A model generated the notes under the pieces. That model saw nothing but the letters and a program-made list of their open reading frames with translations. It was not told the DNA's origin and did not search any database. Position numbers and translations under genes: made by a program. Below are positions 8,369 to 16,424 of a stretch of 63,400 nt of DNA, piece after piece. Where the stretch lies: assembly GCA_002480345.1 (NCBI GenBank), contig DLBY01000168.1, positions 3,016 through 66,415 on the forward strand, read 5' to 3'. The DNA is from Phycisphaerales bacterium UBA7812. Lineage in GTDB: Bacteria; Planctomycetota; Phycisphaerae; Phycisphaerales; UBA1924. Every line of letters starts with the position of its first letter. Positions within the stretch are counted from its first letter, which is position 1.

Positions 8369-9706
8369 ATGACCGACCAATCGCAAGGGGCACACAATCA
8401 GGGCGCAATCGGGCTGATCGGCGCGGCCTCGATCGGTGTCGGCGGCATGATCGGCGCCGGCATCTTCTCCATCCTCGGCGTCGTCGGGGGCGTCGCCGGT
8501 TCAGCGGCGTGGATCGGCTTCCTCGGCGCCGGCGTCCTCGCGTTGCTGTGCGGGCATTCGTTCGCCCGACTCGGCGCCGCCTTCCCATCCAGCGGCGGGC
8601 CCGTCACCTTCCTCACCAAGGGCATCGGGCACAACACGCTCTCGGGGACCCTGAATGTCGTCCTCTGGCTCGGATACATCCTCGCCCTCGCCCTGTACGC
8701 CAGCGCCTTTGCGGGCTATGCCGCCGCGCTGATCCACGGACCGTCGCAAGGCGGAGAGGCGATCCAGACCGCGTTCTGGGTCAAGCCCGTCATCGCCGTC
8801 GGCGTGGTCGCGGCGTTCCTCCTGCTCAACATCCTGGGCAGCGCCGCGGTCGGCAAGGCCGAGGGCGTTATCGTCGCGGTCAAACTCGTCATTCTGATCG
8901 CGTTCGTCGCGATCACCGCGCCGTCGATCGATCCGGCTCTGCTCTCTACGGCGCACTGGAAACCCCCGACCTCCATCGCCTTCAGCCTGGGCACCGCGTT
9001 CCTCGCCTTCGAAGGCTTCGGGCTGATCACCAACGCCGCCGGCGAGATGGGCCGCCCCGAGAAGACCCTTCCCCGCGCGATCTACCTGAGCATCACGGTC
9101 ACGATCGCGGTCTATGTCCTCGTCGTCCTCGCGACCTTCGGCAACCTCACCACCGACGCGATCGCCGCGAAAAAGGAGTACGCCCTCGCCGCCGCCGCCG
9201 AGCCCGCGCTCGGGCGCCTCGGCTTCGTCGCGATGGCGGTCGCCGCCCTGTTCAGCACCGCGAGCGCCATCAACGCGACCCTCTTCGGCGCCGCCAACAT
9301 CAGCTTCCGCGTCGCCCACGAACGCCAGCTCCCCGCGTTCCTCGACCGGAAAGTCTGGGAGGGTGCCCGGTTCGGGCTCTTTGTCACCGCCGGCCTCGTC
9401 GCGATCCTCGCCGCCTTTGTCCCGCTCGCTGCGATCGCCAACGCCGGCAGCGCCGTCTTCCTGCTCATCTACGCCTTCGTCTGCGTCGCCCACCTTCGCC
9501 TTCGGTCGGAGACCCGCGCCGCCGCGTGGCCGATCTGGGGTGCGCTGGTCGGGTGCGCTGCGGTGCTCGCCCTGCTCATGACCTATCTCGTGCGCAACGA
9601 CCCGGCCTCCGCGATCGGGTTCGCGGGCCTCCTGCTCCTCGCCTTCGCTGTGGAGGCTCTCTATATGCGCGCCCTCGGACCGATCCGCCGATCCGCCGGC
9701 GACTGA
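8369..9706 (+). CDS. APC superfamily amino acid permease
   Basis: A 445-residue inner-membrane transporter of the amino acid-polyamine-organocation superfamily, probably moving an amino acid with a proton or by exchange. About 12 hydrophobic helices are visible. The first carries the substrate-binding glycine motif GVGGMIGAGIFSILG (about residues 22-36), and helix 6 carries the conserved FLAFEGFGLITNAAGEM pattern (about 210-225) that precedes PEKTLPRAI. The length is typical of the family. The substrate cannot be told from sequence. It stands alone between a DUF1579 gene, which is divergent, and a DUF1569 gene 29 bases downstream, which may share its transcript. Confidence 0.92.
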   Translation: MTDQSQGAHNQGAIGLIGAASIGVGGMIGAGIFSILGVVGGVAGSAAWIGFLGAGVLALLCGHSFARLGAAFPSSGGPVTFLTKGIGHNTLSGTLNVVLWLGYILALALYASAFAGYAAALIHGPSQGGEAIQTAFWVKPVIAVGVVAAFLLLNILGSAAVGKAEGVIVAVKLVILIAFVAITAPSIDPALLSTAHWKPPTSIAFSLGTAFLAFEGFGLITNAAGEMGRPEKTLPRAIYLSITVTIAVYVLVVLATFGNLTTDAIAAKKEYALAAAAEPALGRLGFVAMAVAALFSTASAINATLFGAANISFRVAHERQLPAFLDRKVWEGARFGLFVTAGLVAILAAFVPLAAIANAGSAVFLLIYAFVCVAHLRLRSETRAAAWPIWGALVGCAAVLALLMTYLVRNDPASAIGFAGLLLLAFAVEALYMRALGPIRRSAGD

Positions 9707-9735
9707 TCCGCGCCGGACGCCGGTACGATACCCGC

Positions 9736-10254
9736 ATGACCGTCAACACCAAAGCCGCCCCCCGCCGCGACCTCTCGTTCAGCTCGTTCGAGGAGATCCT
9801 CGCGGAGCTCGACCGCATCGAGTCCGGCGTGCAGGCCGGCACCGCGACCACCACCGGCAACTGGTCGATCGGCGAGATCTGCGAGCACTGCGCCAAGGTC
9901 ATCACCGGCGCCTGTGACGGGTTCGAGACCCGCGCCCCCTTCTTCGTCCGCTGGGTCGCCCGCGCCCTGTTCTTCAAGCCCGCGATGGGCGTGAAGCCCA
10001 TGCCCACCGGCATCAAGCTCCCCAAGTCCGCCGCGGAGATCTTCCCCGAGCCCGGCATCCCCGATGCCGAAGGCATCGCAGAACTCCGCAAAGAGCTCAA
10101 ACGCGTCCTCGCGGGCAAGGAGATGACCCACCCCAGCCCCGTGTTCGGGAAGATCACCCACGACCAGTGGGTCACCATCCACTGCAAGCACTGCGCCATG
10201 CACATGGGCTTCATCTTCCCCGAGGGCGCCCAGGCCCAATCCCCAGCCCAGTAA
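9736..10254 (+). CDS. DUF1569 family protein
   Basis: A 172-residue cytoplasmic protein of the DUF1569 family, related to the DinB four-helix fold. The supporting features are the opening helix SFEEILAELDRIESG, the conserved NWSIGEICEHCAKVIT segment (about 41-56), and the C-terminal FGKITHDQWVTIHCKHCAMHMGF region, whose His and Cys residues could bind a metal. No reaction is established for the family. The ATG start is chosen because it gives the expected N-terminal helix; the frame extends upstream only as a shadow of the permease gene. It may be co-transcribed with the permease (29-base gap). Confidence 0.88.
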   Translation: MTVNTKAAPRRDLSFSSFEEILAELDRIESGVQAGTATTTGNWSIGEICEHCAKVITGACDGFETRAPFFVRWVARALFFKPAMGVKPMPTGIKLPKSAAEIFPEPGIPDAEGIAELRKELKRVLAGKEMTHPSPVFGKITHDQWVTIHCKHCAMHMGFIFPEGAQAQSPAQ

Positions 10255-10288
10255 CCCGCCGGTTCCACCTCACCGCCGGAGGCCCCCC

Positions 10289-11536
10289 ATGACCGCCCGC
10301 ACCTTCGGCCCCATCCCCCCCAACCGACGCGACGACGACGCCCTCCGCTCCGTCGCGCGCCTCCCTGCCCTCGCGTTCGGGTTCACCGCCGACGAGACCC
10401 TCCCCTGGTACCGCGACCTCGTCGGCACCGACAACCTCCGCGTCCTCACCCGCACCGACGACACCGGCACCATCCACACCGACGCCGCCCTCGGGCAGGT
10501 CCCCATGGGCCTCTACATCGCCGGCAAGCGCGTCGACCAGTTCGGCGTGCTCGGCGTCGCCGTCGCCCCCGAAGCCCGAGGGAAAGGCCTCGCCCGCACG
10601 CTTATGGCAGAGGCCGTCCGCGCCATGCACGCCGACAGCGTCCCGCTCTCCGTTCTCTACTCCGCGATGCACCCGCTCTACCGCCGGGTCGGCTACGAAC
10701 TCGCGGGCCTTCTCTGCACCGCGTCCATCCCCGCCGCCCTGTTCCCGAGATCGCCCGACCCCGATCCCGGAACCTGGCGCGAAGCAACGCCCGACGACCA
10801 CCCCGCGATCGAATCGCTCTACGACGCCTCCGCGCGCACCCACAACGGCATGCTCGCGCGGTCCGCGTACATCTGGCAGCGCATCCGCGAGCGCGAGGGC
10901 AAGGCCGTCGGCTTCATCCACACCGACGCCGATGGCACCCCCGACGCCTACGCCTATCTCGTCCAGAAGAAATGGGCCGAGCCCATCGACACCACCGGCA
11001 CCGCCGCCGGCGCGCACATGACCGCCACCGACCTCGCCTGGACCTCGCCCGAAGGCCTCGCCGCCCTGTGCGACCTCATCCGCGGCCACTCCAGCGTCGT
11101 CGGCACCATCGACACCAACCTGCCCCCCACCAGCCCACTCCTCGCCGCCCTCCCCGACTGGCGGTACTCCATGAAAATCCTCAACTCCTATCTCGTCCGC
11201 ATCACCCACCTCGAGGCCGCCCTTCTCGCCCGCGGCTATTCCCCCGCGACCACCGCCACCGTCACCCTCGACATCACCGACGAGACCATCCCCGAGAACG
11301 CCGGGCTTTGGACGCTCTCCGTCAACGCCGGCACCCCAACCGTCGAGCGCACAACCACCCCCACCGCCCACACCCTCGCGATCAACATCCGCGACCTCGC
11401 CCCGATCTACACCGGCTACACCACCCCCCACGCCCTCCGCGACGCGGGGCGGGCACGCTGCGACGACACGACCGCCGACCTCGCCGCCGGGATCTTCGCC
11501 ACCCCCACCGTCCCCGCCATGACGGACATGTTCTGA
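10289..11536 (+). CDS. Eis-like GNAT N-acetyltransferase with SCP2-like C-terminal domain
   Basis: A 415-residue cytoplasmic acetyltransferase of the Eis type, which transfers acetyl groups from acetyl-CoA to amines. Members include the mycobacterial Eis aminoglycoside acetyltransferase. The first GNAT domain shows the CoA motif VAVAPEARGKGLARTLM (about 91-107) and LYRRVGYE, which holds the Tyr used as general acid in Eis. A second GNAT-like domain follows (about 165-280). The C-terminal third, from WRYSMKILNSYLVRITHL, resembles the sterol carrier-like domain. The chain ends in Phe (PAMTDMF), as in Eis, where the terminal carboxylate acts as the base. The true substrate is unknown. Codon use is extremely C-ending. 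Confidence 0.9.
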   Translation: MTARTFGPIPPNRRDDDALRSVARLPALAFGFTADETLPWYRDLVGTDNLRVLTRTDDTGTIHTDAALGQVPMGLYIAGKRVDQFGVLGVAVAPEARGKGLARTLMAEAVRAMHADSVPLSVLYSAMHPLYRRVGYELAGLLCTASIPAALFPRSPDPDPGTWREATPDDHPAIESLYDASARTHNGMLARSAYIWQRIREREGKAVGFIHTDADGTPDAYAYLVQKKWAEPIDTTGTAAGAHMTATDLAWTSPEGLAALCDLIRGHSSVVGTIDTNLPPTSPLLAALPDWRYSMKILNSYLVRITHLEAALLARGYSPATTATVTLDITDETIPENAGLWTLSVNAGTPTVERTTTPTAHTLAINIRDLAPIYTGYTTPHALRDAGRARCDDTTADLAAGIFATPTVPAMTDMF

Positions 11537-11557
11537 CAGCCCGTCTTCATCCCCCTT

Positions 11558-11594
11558 CTTCTCCCCCTGGGGAGAAGTGCCCGCGCAAGCGGGC
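11558..11594. repeat. tandem palindromes resembling a REP-type intergenic element
   Basis: Two adjacent perfect hairpins lie between coding regions. CTTCTCCCC/GGGGAGAAG (11558-11566 and 11569-11577) is followed by GCCCGC-GCAA-GCGGGC (11579-11594), which has a GNRA-type loop. GATGAGGGG follows. The arrangement and wording resemble REP-like elements scattered in many G+C-rich genomes. There is no T-run, so it is not a classical terminator, although it may stabilise or end the Eis-like transcript. Confidence 0.6.
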
Positions 11595-11688
11595 GATGAG
11601 GGGCTCCCCCCACTTTCTTCCCTTCTCTTCCTTCTCCTGCCTTCTACCCAGTGTCCCGTGCCCAGTGCCTCCCCGTATCCTCCCCCCC

Positions 11689-12138
11689 ATGAAAGCCATG
11701 CTCTTCGCCATCGCCGCGGGCCTCTGCTGGGGCGTCGGCGAGGTCTTCACCAAAGCCGTGCTCCACACCAAACAGGTCGGCCCCGTCACCGCCATCGCGG
11801 TGCGCTCGACCGTCGCCCTCCCCATCCTCTGGCTCGTCTACCTGCTCGTCGTCAAGAGCGCCAAGATGGAACCCCAGACCTGGACCAAGGCCGACCCGGG
11901 CACCCTGTGGAAACTCGTCCTGGGCTCGGGCCTGCTCGCGGGCGCCGGGGGCATGGTCTGCTTCTACGCCGCCCTCAACTTCGGCGAGGTCAGCCGCGTC
12001 AAGCCCATCGCCTTCGCCCTCGCCCCCGCGACTGCCGTGCTGATCGGCTGGCTGCTGCTGGGCGAACCGATATCCGCGCGCAAGGCCACCGCCGTCGCCC
12101 TCATCCTCACCGGTGTGGTGATGCTCAGCCTCAAGTAA
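11689..12138 (+). CDS. half-size EamA/DMT-type membrane transporter
   Basis: A 149-residue membrane protein with five hydrophobic segments, matching a single EamA (drug/metabolite transporter) repeat rather than the usual ten-helix tandem pair. The helices are at about residues 3-22, 33-55, 78-100, 105-125 and 130-148. AAGLCWGVGEVFTKAVL at the N-terminus and the PIAFALAPATAVLIGWLLLGEPIS signature near the end are typical of the family. Such half-size proteins probably dimerise to form a transporter; the substrate is unknown. The ATG at 11689 is used because it opens the first helix directly. Confidence 0.87.
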   Translation: MKAMLFAIAAGLCWGVGEVFTKAVLHTKQVGPVTAIAVRSTVALPILWLVYLLVVKSAKMEPQTWTKADPGTLWKLVLGSGLLAGAGGMVCFYAALNFGEVSRVKPIAFALAPATAVLIGWLLLGEPISARKATAVALILTGVVMLSLK

Positions 12139-12184
12139 CCGGATTCAGATCTCCCGGCGACCGCCGCCTCATGCCCATGTGTGC

Positions 12185-12203
12185 CACGGCCATCCTGGCC
12201 GTG
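12185..12203. repeat. perfect intergenic hairpin, possible bidirectional terminator or repeat
   Basis: CACGGCCA-TCC-TGGCCGTG forms an 8-bp perfect stem with a 3-base loop, in the 116-base gap between the convergent EamA-like gene and the zinc-ribbon gene. It has no T-run on either side. A Rho-independent terminator is therefore doubtful, and a dispersed palindrome or a transcript-stabilising hairpin fits equally well. Confidence 0.45.
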
Positions 12204-12254
12204 CCCTCGGAGGGGGAACAACATGGGCGACACAGCGGCGGCAAACGCCGCGTC

Positions 12255-12716
12255 TCACACATCCATCCATCCCCGCACGGCCTCCCGGTCCCCGTCCGGA
12301 TACCGCAGCGCGCGCACCGTCCGTGCCCACTGCCTCGGCAACTTCTCCAGATCGACCGACTGCCCGCACTCGGGGCAACGATCGACCGATCGCACGCCGC
12401 TCAGGTCATACAGGCATCGGGGGCACACCAGCCCGCGTGTCCGCACCACGATCCCCTTCATCGCCAGATTCACGCGACGAACGCGCGAACCAAAGAACAC
12501 GGCCGGCCCCAAGCTGACCACGGCCGGCAGCACCACCGACCATCGATCCAGCAACCCGAACAACGGCGTGAACATCAACCCGATAAACAGCACGAAGAAC
12601 AGCGCGCCCATGAATATCCAGCCGCCGTGCGGCTGAATGTATGCGACAGGACGTGGGTACCAGGCTCCCTCTTCCGCGAACCCCGCCCCACGCTCGTACC
12701 ACAGCCACCGACGCAT
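12255..12716 (-). CDS. zinc-ribbon membrane protein, function unknown
   Basis: A 153-residue protein with two membrane segments (about 32-52 and 58-76) followed by a cytoplasmic four-cysteine zinc ribbon, CPRCLYDLSGVRSVDRCPECG (about residues 98-118), and a short basic tail. The pattern CPxCxYDLxG...CPECG is common in planctomycete proteins of unknown role. The ATG at 12716 opens the mature-looking protein. A GTG at 12728 has a GGGAGG element close upstream and could be the true start, adding four residues. It is the smallest of a local family: the protein at 13831-14802 looks like two such units joined. A terminator-like hairpin separates it from the AsmA-like gene upstream. Confidence 0.8.
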   Translation of the reverse strand: MRRWLWYERGAGFAEEGAWYPRPVAYIQPHGGWIFMGALFFVLFIGLMFTPLFGLLDRWSVVLPAVVSLGPAVFFGSRVRRVNLAMKGIVVRTRGLVCPRCLYDLSGVRSVDRCPECGQSVDLEKLPRQWARTVRALRYPDGDREAVRGWMDV

Positions 12717-12764
12717 CCGTCCGATCACCGAGCCTCCCGTCCCCCCATCCGCCTGCGCAAAAGA

Positions 12765-12786
12765 GCCCGGCGCACCAGCGCCGGGC
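12765..12786 (-). terminator. Rho-independent terminator after the AsmA-like gene
   Basis: GCCCGGCGC (12765-12773) and GCGCCGGGC (12778-12786) form a 9-bp perfect stem with an ACCA loop. On the minus strand the stem is followed by TCTTTT. It lies 35 bases past the stop of the leftward gene ending at 12821. Confidence 0.75.
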
Positions 12787-12820
12787 CCACTCCGTCTCTG
12801 CGTCTCTGCGTCTCTTTTCC

Positions 12821-13717
12821 TTACCCGTCGTCTTCGTCCTTCTTCCCGCCCCCGCCGAGCAGATTCCCGATCGTGTCCTTCACGGTCCGCTCCGCTTCGT
12901 CCTTGACCTCGTCGAGCTTCTCCTGCGCCTCCTTGCCCAGGTCCTCGCCCAGCGTGCCGATGTCCCCGATCGCGGTGATCCCCAGATCCCCGAGCCCGCT
13001 CAGGTCCCCGAGCTGGCCCCGGATCCCGTCCAGCAGGTCCGCCGGGAGCACACCCCCCGCGTTCGCGACCGTCGTCGACATCACCGTCTTGACGATCAGC
13101 TCGATCAGCTCGCTCGTGGTCAGGGGCTCCGCGGAGCCAACATCCTTCAACTCCACGCGCGGCACCGCGATGTCCACATCGCCCGTCAGCTGCTGCACGC
13201 CTGTGAAGTTCGTCACCTTCACCTGCGCGCCCTCGAGCACCAGCGAGTTGATCACGAACCGGGGCCCCTCCGAGGACGGGTCCGCGGGCTCGCCGCCCCC
13301 GCCCTTGCCCTCGAACTTCTCCATGTTGTCCAGGATCACCTGGTAGTTGGGCGTCCCGCCCGTCCCGTCGAGCGTCACCCCGATCGTCCCCAGCGCCAGC
13401 GACGGGATCGTGATCACCTCGCCCGTCAGCGAGCCGGTGTCCACCGCGAGATCGAGCGAGGGCAGCGACATGAACCGCTCCGAGGGGTACCCCTCCGGGT
13501 TCGCGACCGTCATCCCGTCCATTGCGAAGGTCCCGCTGAACACGCTGACCTTCACGCCGTCCACCTCCGTCGGCACGCCCAGCGCGTAGGTCCCGCCCTT
13601 CTCGATGCCCGTCTCCACCAGCGTGTTGATCGAGCGGAGCCCGAGCACGACGAGCAGGATGACCAGCAGCACCAGCAGGCCGATCCCCGCAACAAGAATC
13701 TTCAAGAGTGTCTTCAT
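12821..13717 (-). CDS. AsmA-like membrane-anchored protein
   Basis: A 298-residue protein with one N-terminal membrane anchor (residues 4-28, LLKILVAGIGLLVLLVILLV) and a large beta-rich region outside the membrane. That region resembles AsmA/DUF748-type envelope proteins, in which a bridge-like beta groove is linked to lipid handling or outer-membrane integrity. The supporting segments are VEVDG-type repeats such as VPTEVDGVKVSVFSGTFAMDGMTVANPEGYP and VINSLVLEGAQVKVTNF. The last 60 residues are charged and helical, ending in a Gly-rich KKDEDDG tail. The ATG at 13717 is preferred because it starts the anchor directly; it is preceded by GGTGGAG. It is probably transcribed after the tandem zinc-ribbon gene. 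Confidence 0.78.
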   Translation of the reverse strand: MKTLLKILVAGIGLLVLLVILLVVLGLRSINTLVETGIEKGGTYALGVPTEVDGVKVSVFSGTFAMDGMTVANPEGYPSERFMSLPSLDLAVDTGSLTGEVITIPSLALGTIGVTLDGTGGTPNYQVILDNMEKFEGKGGGGEPADPSSEGPRFVINSLVLEGAQVKVTNFTGVQQLTGDVDIAVPRVELKDVGSAEPLTTSELIELIVKTVMSTTVANAGGVLPADLLDGIRGQLGDLSGLGDLGITAIGDIGTLGEDLGKEAQEKLDEVKDEAERTVKDTIGNLLGGGGKKDEDDG

Positions 13718-13830
13718 GACTCCACCTTCCACGCGACGGCGCCCGTGCGGGCGCCCCGCTCTCACGCGGGTCGTAGCGAGCGCACAACGCCCGCCGCGAC
13801 CCGTTCTGTCTTCATTGGCAACCGGGCATC

Positions 13831-14802
13831 CTAGCTTTCAGACGCCGCGGGCCTTGCAGGCGCGTCCGTGACCACGACCGCACCGTCCTCTCCGCCGTCC
13901 TCGGGCCCCGGGATCCCCAGCACCCGCATCCGCACCCGCCACGACGGCGCGAGCATCGCGTAGTCCACCCGCTGCCCGCACTCGGGGCACGCCCCCACAG
14001 ACGCCCCCGAGAGATCGTGCAGACACGCGGGGCACGCGAGCCCGCCCGTCGCCCGCAGCACGCGCTCCAACAGTTTCTTCTTCCTGAACAACAGCACGAA
14101 GACCGGCCCGAGCAGCGCGACCATCGCCACCACCGTCGCGAGCGCCCCCAGCCCCGCGCGGGCGCCGAGCGATCGGGAGCCCAGGCCGTGGAACACCAAC
14201 TGCCACGGCCCGAACGACACCACGGGGATCAGGAGCGCGAGCGCCCATCCCCACCGGCGCATCGCGATCTCCCAGGCACTCAGCCCCGCATCGCCGAAGC
14301 CCGTCTCCGGGTCGAACCCGCTCCCGAGCCCGCCGCGGACCCGCGTCCCCGCCCACAGCACAGGCAGCGCGTCATACTCCACCCGCTGTCCGCATTCGGG
14401 GCACCGCGACACAGCGTCCGCCGAAAGGTCATACAAGCAATTCGGGCACGCGTGCCCGCTCGCCTCTTCCACCGCCCGACGCTGCCGATGCGTTGCACGC
14501 ATCCAGAGCACACTCGCGAACCCGGCACCCATGAGCGAGATCATCGGAGCGACGAACATCCAGACGATTCGTCCGGTCCCGCCCGAGCCGCTCAGCAGGC
14601 CGACGATCGTTCCCCCGAGAACGATCAACCCCAGCAATCCCGAGACGAAGAGCATGGCGATGAATACGCGCTGCCGACGGGCCATCCACCGGCTCAGCCC
14701 ATTGGGAACGAACCCGATGCCGTCACCGGCACGATCACGCCCCGACACGCCATCGCTGCGCACCATCCGCGTCTCCACCACGGCCATTGAACGGCGCTTC
14801 AT
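13831..14802 (-). CDS. tandemly duplicated zinc-ribbon membrane protein
   Basis: A 323-residue protein built of two similar halves. Each half has two membrane helices (about 47-67 and 80-100; then 188-207 and 220-242), followed by a cytoplasmic four-cysteine zinc ribbon: CPNCLYDLSADAVSRCPECG at about 119-138 and CPACLHDLSGASVGACPECG at about 258-277. Each ribbon is followed by QRV(E/D)Y and a Leu-Pro/Trp stretch. The gene at 12255 is a single copy of the same unit. An internal duplication and fusion is therefore visible directly. The function is unknown; ribbons of this type usually bind zinc and may hold nucleic acid or a partner protein at the membrane. It begins 12 bases after the M32 peptidase stop, so the two are likely one transcript. 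Confidence 0.82.
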   Translation of the reverse strand: MKRRSMAVVETRMVRSDGVSGRDRAGDGIGFVPNGLSRWMARRQRVFIAMLFVSGLLGLIVLGGTIVGLLSGSGGTGRIVWMFVAPMISLMGAGFASVLWMRATHRQRRAVEEASGHACPNCLYDLSADAVSRCPECGQRVEYDALPVLWAGTRVRGGLGSGFDPETGFGDAGLSAWEIAMRRWGWALALLIPVVSFGPWQLVFHGLGSRSLGARAGLGALATVVAMVALLGPVFVLLFRKKKLLERVLRATGGLACPACLHDLSGASVGACPECGQRVDYAMLAPSWRVRMRVLGIPGPEDGGEDGAVVVTDAPARPAASES

Positions 14803-14814
14803 CGCTTCGTCACT

Positions 14815-16350
14815 TCAGACCCCGTACACCCCCCGCAGCTTCCCCTCCAGGTGCCGCAGCAGGGGCTCGGCGCTCAGCGCCTTCCCCGTCGCCTTCTCGC
14901 ACATCTCCGCCGCGGTGTACCGCCGCCCCAGCAGGTGAACATGCTTCCGCGACCAGTCCAGCACCGCGGACATGTCCCCCTTCGCGATCCGGTCGTCCAG
15001 GTCGGGCGTCTCCTCCCGGATCGCCTCGAAGAACTGCGCCGCGTACAGGTTGCCCAGCGTGTAGGTCGGGAAGTACCCGATCAGCCCGAACGACCAGTGC
15101 ACATCCTGCAGGCAGCCCCGCGCGTCGTCGGGCACTTCCACGCCCAGCATGTCCTTGAACCGGCTGTTCCACTCGCCCGGCAGGTCCTTGATCGCCAGGT
15201 CGCCCGCGATCATCGCCCGCTCGAGCCCGAACCGGAGCATCACATGCAGGTTGTAGGTCGCCTCGTCCGCCTCCACGCGGATGTACGACCGCTCCACGAC
15301 ATTCGCCGCGCGGAACACATCGTCGGCGCTGTACTTCTTGAACCCGTCCCCGAAGTACCCGTCCGCGACCGGCTTCGCCCACTCCCAGAACGCCCGCGAA
15401 CGCCCGACGAAGTTCTCCCACCCCCGGCTCTGGCTCTCGTGGATCCCCAGGCTCCGCGAATCCGCGAGCGGCGTCCCATACACGGCGCTGGGCTCCCCGT
15501 CATCGCCCACCTTGGGCAAACCCTGCTCGTACACGCCGTGCCCCGCCTCGTGCATCGTGCCGTACAGGGCGCCCATGAAGTAGTCCTCGTCGTACCGCGT
15601 CGTCAGGCGCGTGTCGCCCGGCGCCAGCCCCTCGCAGAACGGGTGCGTCGTCGTGTCCAGCCGACCGGTCTTCAGGTCGAAGCCCATCTGCTCGATCACC
15701 CGCAGCCCGAACGCGTGCTGCTGCGCCTCCGGCACATGCACCTTCCGGGGCCCCATGTCGGGCGCCGTCCCGTTGTCCAGCAGGTCCTTGACAAGCACGC
15801 TCAGCTTCTCGCGCAGGGGCGTGAACACCGCCTCGATGTCCTTCGCCCGCGCGTCCGCCTCGTAGTCGTCCATCAGCGCGTCGTACAGCTCGCCCCCGTC
15901 CGGCACGCCGTAGCACTCCGCCTTCCGACGGCTCAGCCCCACCATCTTCTCCAGCCAGGGCTCGAACGCCTTGAAGTCGTTCGCCTTCCGCGCCGCCTTC
16001 CACGCGTCCTGCGCCCGGCTGCCGACATTCGCGAGTTCCTTCACCAACTCGCCCGGGAGCTTTGTCGCCTTGTCGTAGTCGCGACGCATCTCGCGCACAT
16101 TCGCGGCCTTCTCGGGGTCGCCCTGCACGCCCGCGTCTTCCTCGCACGCCGCGATCAACTCCCCGAGCCGGGCGCTCGTCTCGCGCTCGTGGATCAGCCC
16201 CGCCAGCAGCGACGACTGCTCGGCCCGCGCCGCGGTCCCCCCGGAAGGCATGTAGGTCTCCTGGTCCCACCCCAGCAGGTGCGCCACCGACGACAGCGTC
16301 GCCGCCTCACGCTTGAGCGAGCAGAGTTCGGTATAGACATCGTTCGGCAT
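14815..16350 (-). CDS. M32 family metallocarboxypeptidase
   Basis: A 511-residue cytoplasmic carboxypeptidase of family M32 (Taq carboxypeptidase), which removes C-terminal residues from peptides using zinc or cobalt. All family motifs are present: HPF (236-238), DTRLTTRYDEDYF (246-258), the zinc site HEAGH (267-271), HESQSR (304-309) with the third ligand, a VRVEADE segment and GYFPTYTLGN near the C-terminus. The length fits the family. The start is supported by AAGGAG about 7 bases upstream. It heads a leftward group followed after 12 bases by the tandem zinc-ribbon gene. A role in peptide recycling is the usual assumption. Confidence 0.96.
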   Translation of the reverse strand: MPNDVYTELCSLKREAATLSSVAHLLGWDQETYMPSGGTAARAEQSSLLAGLIHERETSARLGELIAACEEDAGVQGDPEKAANVREMRRDYDKATKLPGELVKELANVGSRAQDAWKAARKANDFKAFEPWLEKMVGLSRRKAECYGVPDGGELYDALMDDYEADARAKDIEAVFTPLREKLSVLVKDLLDNGTAPDMGPRKVHVPEAQQHAFGLRVIEQMGFDLKTGRLDTTTHPFCEGLAPGDTRLTTRYDEDYFMGALYGTMHEAGHGVYEQGLPKVGDDGEPSAVYGTPLADSRSLGIHESQSRGWENFVGRSRAFWEWAKPVADGYFGDGFKKYSADDVFRAANVVERSYIRVEADEATYNLHVMLRFGLERAMIAGDLAIKDLPGEWNSRFKDMLGVEVPDDARGCLQDVHWSFGLIGYFPTYTLGNLYAAQFFEAIREETPDLDDRIAKGDMSAVLDWSRKHVHLLGRRYTAAEMCEKATGKALSAEPLLRHLEGKLRGVYGV

Positions 16351-16424
16351 GGACGGGCTCCTTTTCGCAGGCGCACACGATAGCCGATCCGCCCCGCGTC
16401 CGGCCCAGGCCCGCTCCGCTCATA

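Noticed and set aside
13738..13755. A perfect GGCGCCCG-TG-CGGGCGCC hairpin upstream of the AsmA-like gene.
   Set aside because: It has no T-run and lies in a very G+C-rich gap where short palindromes are expected by chance.
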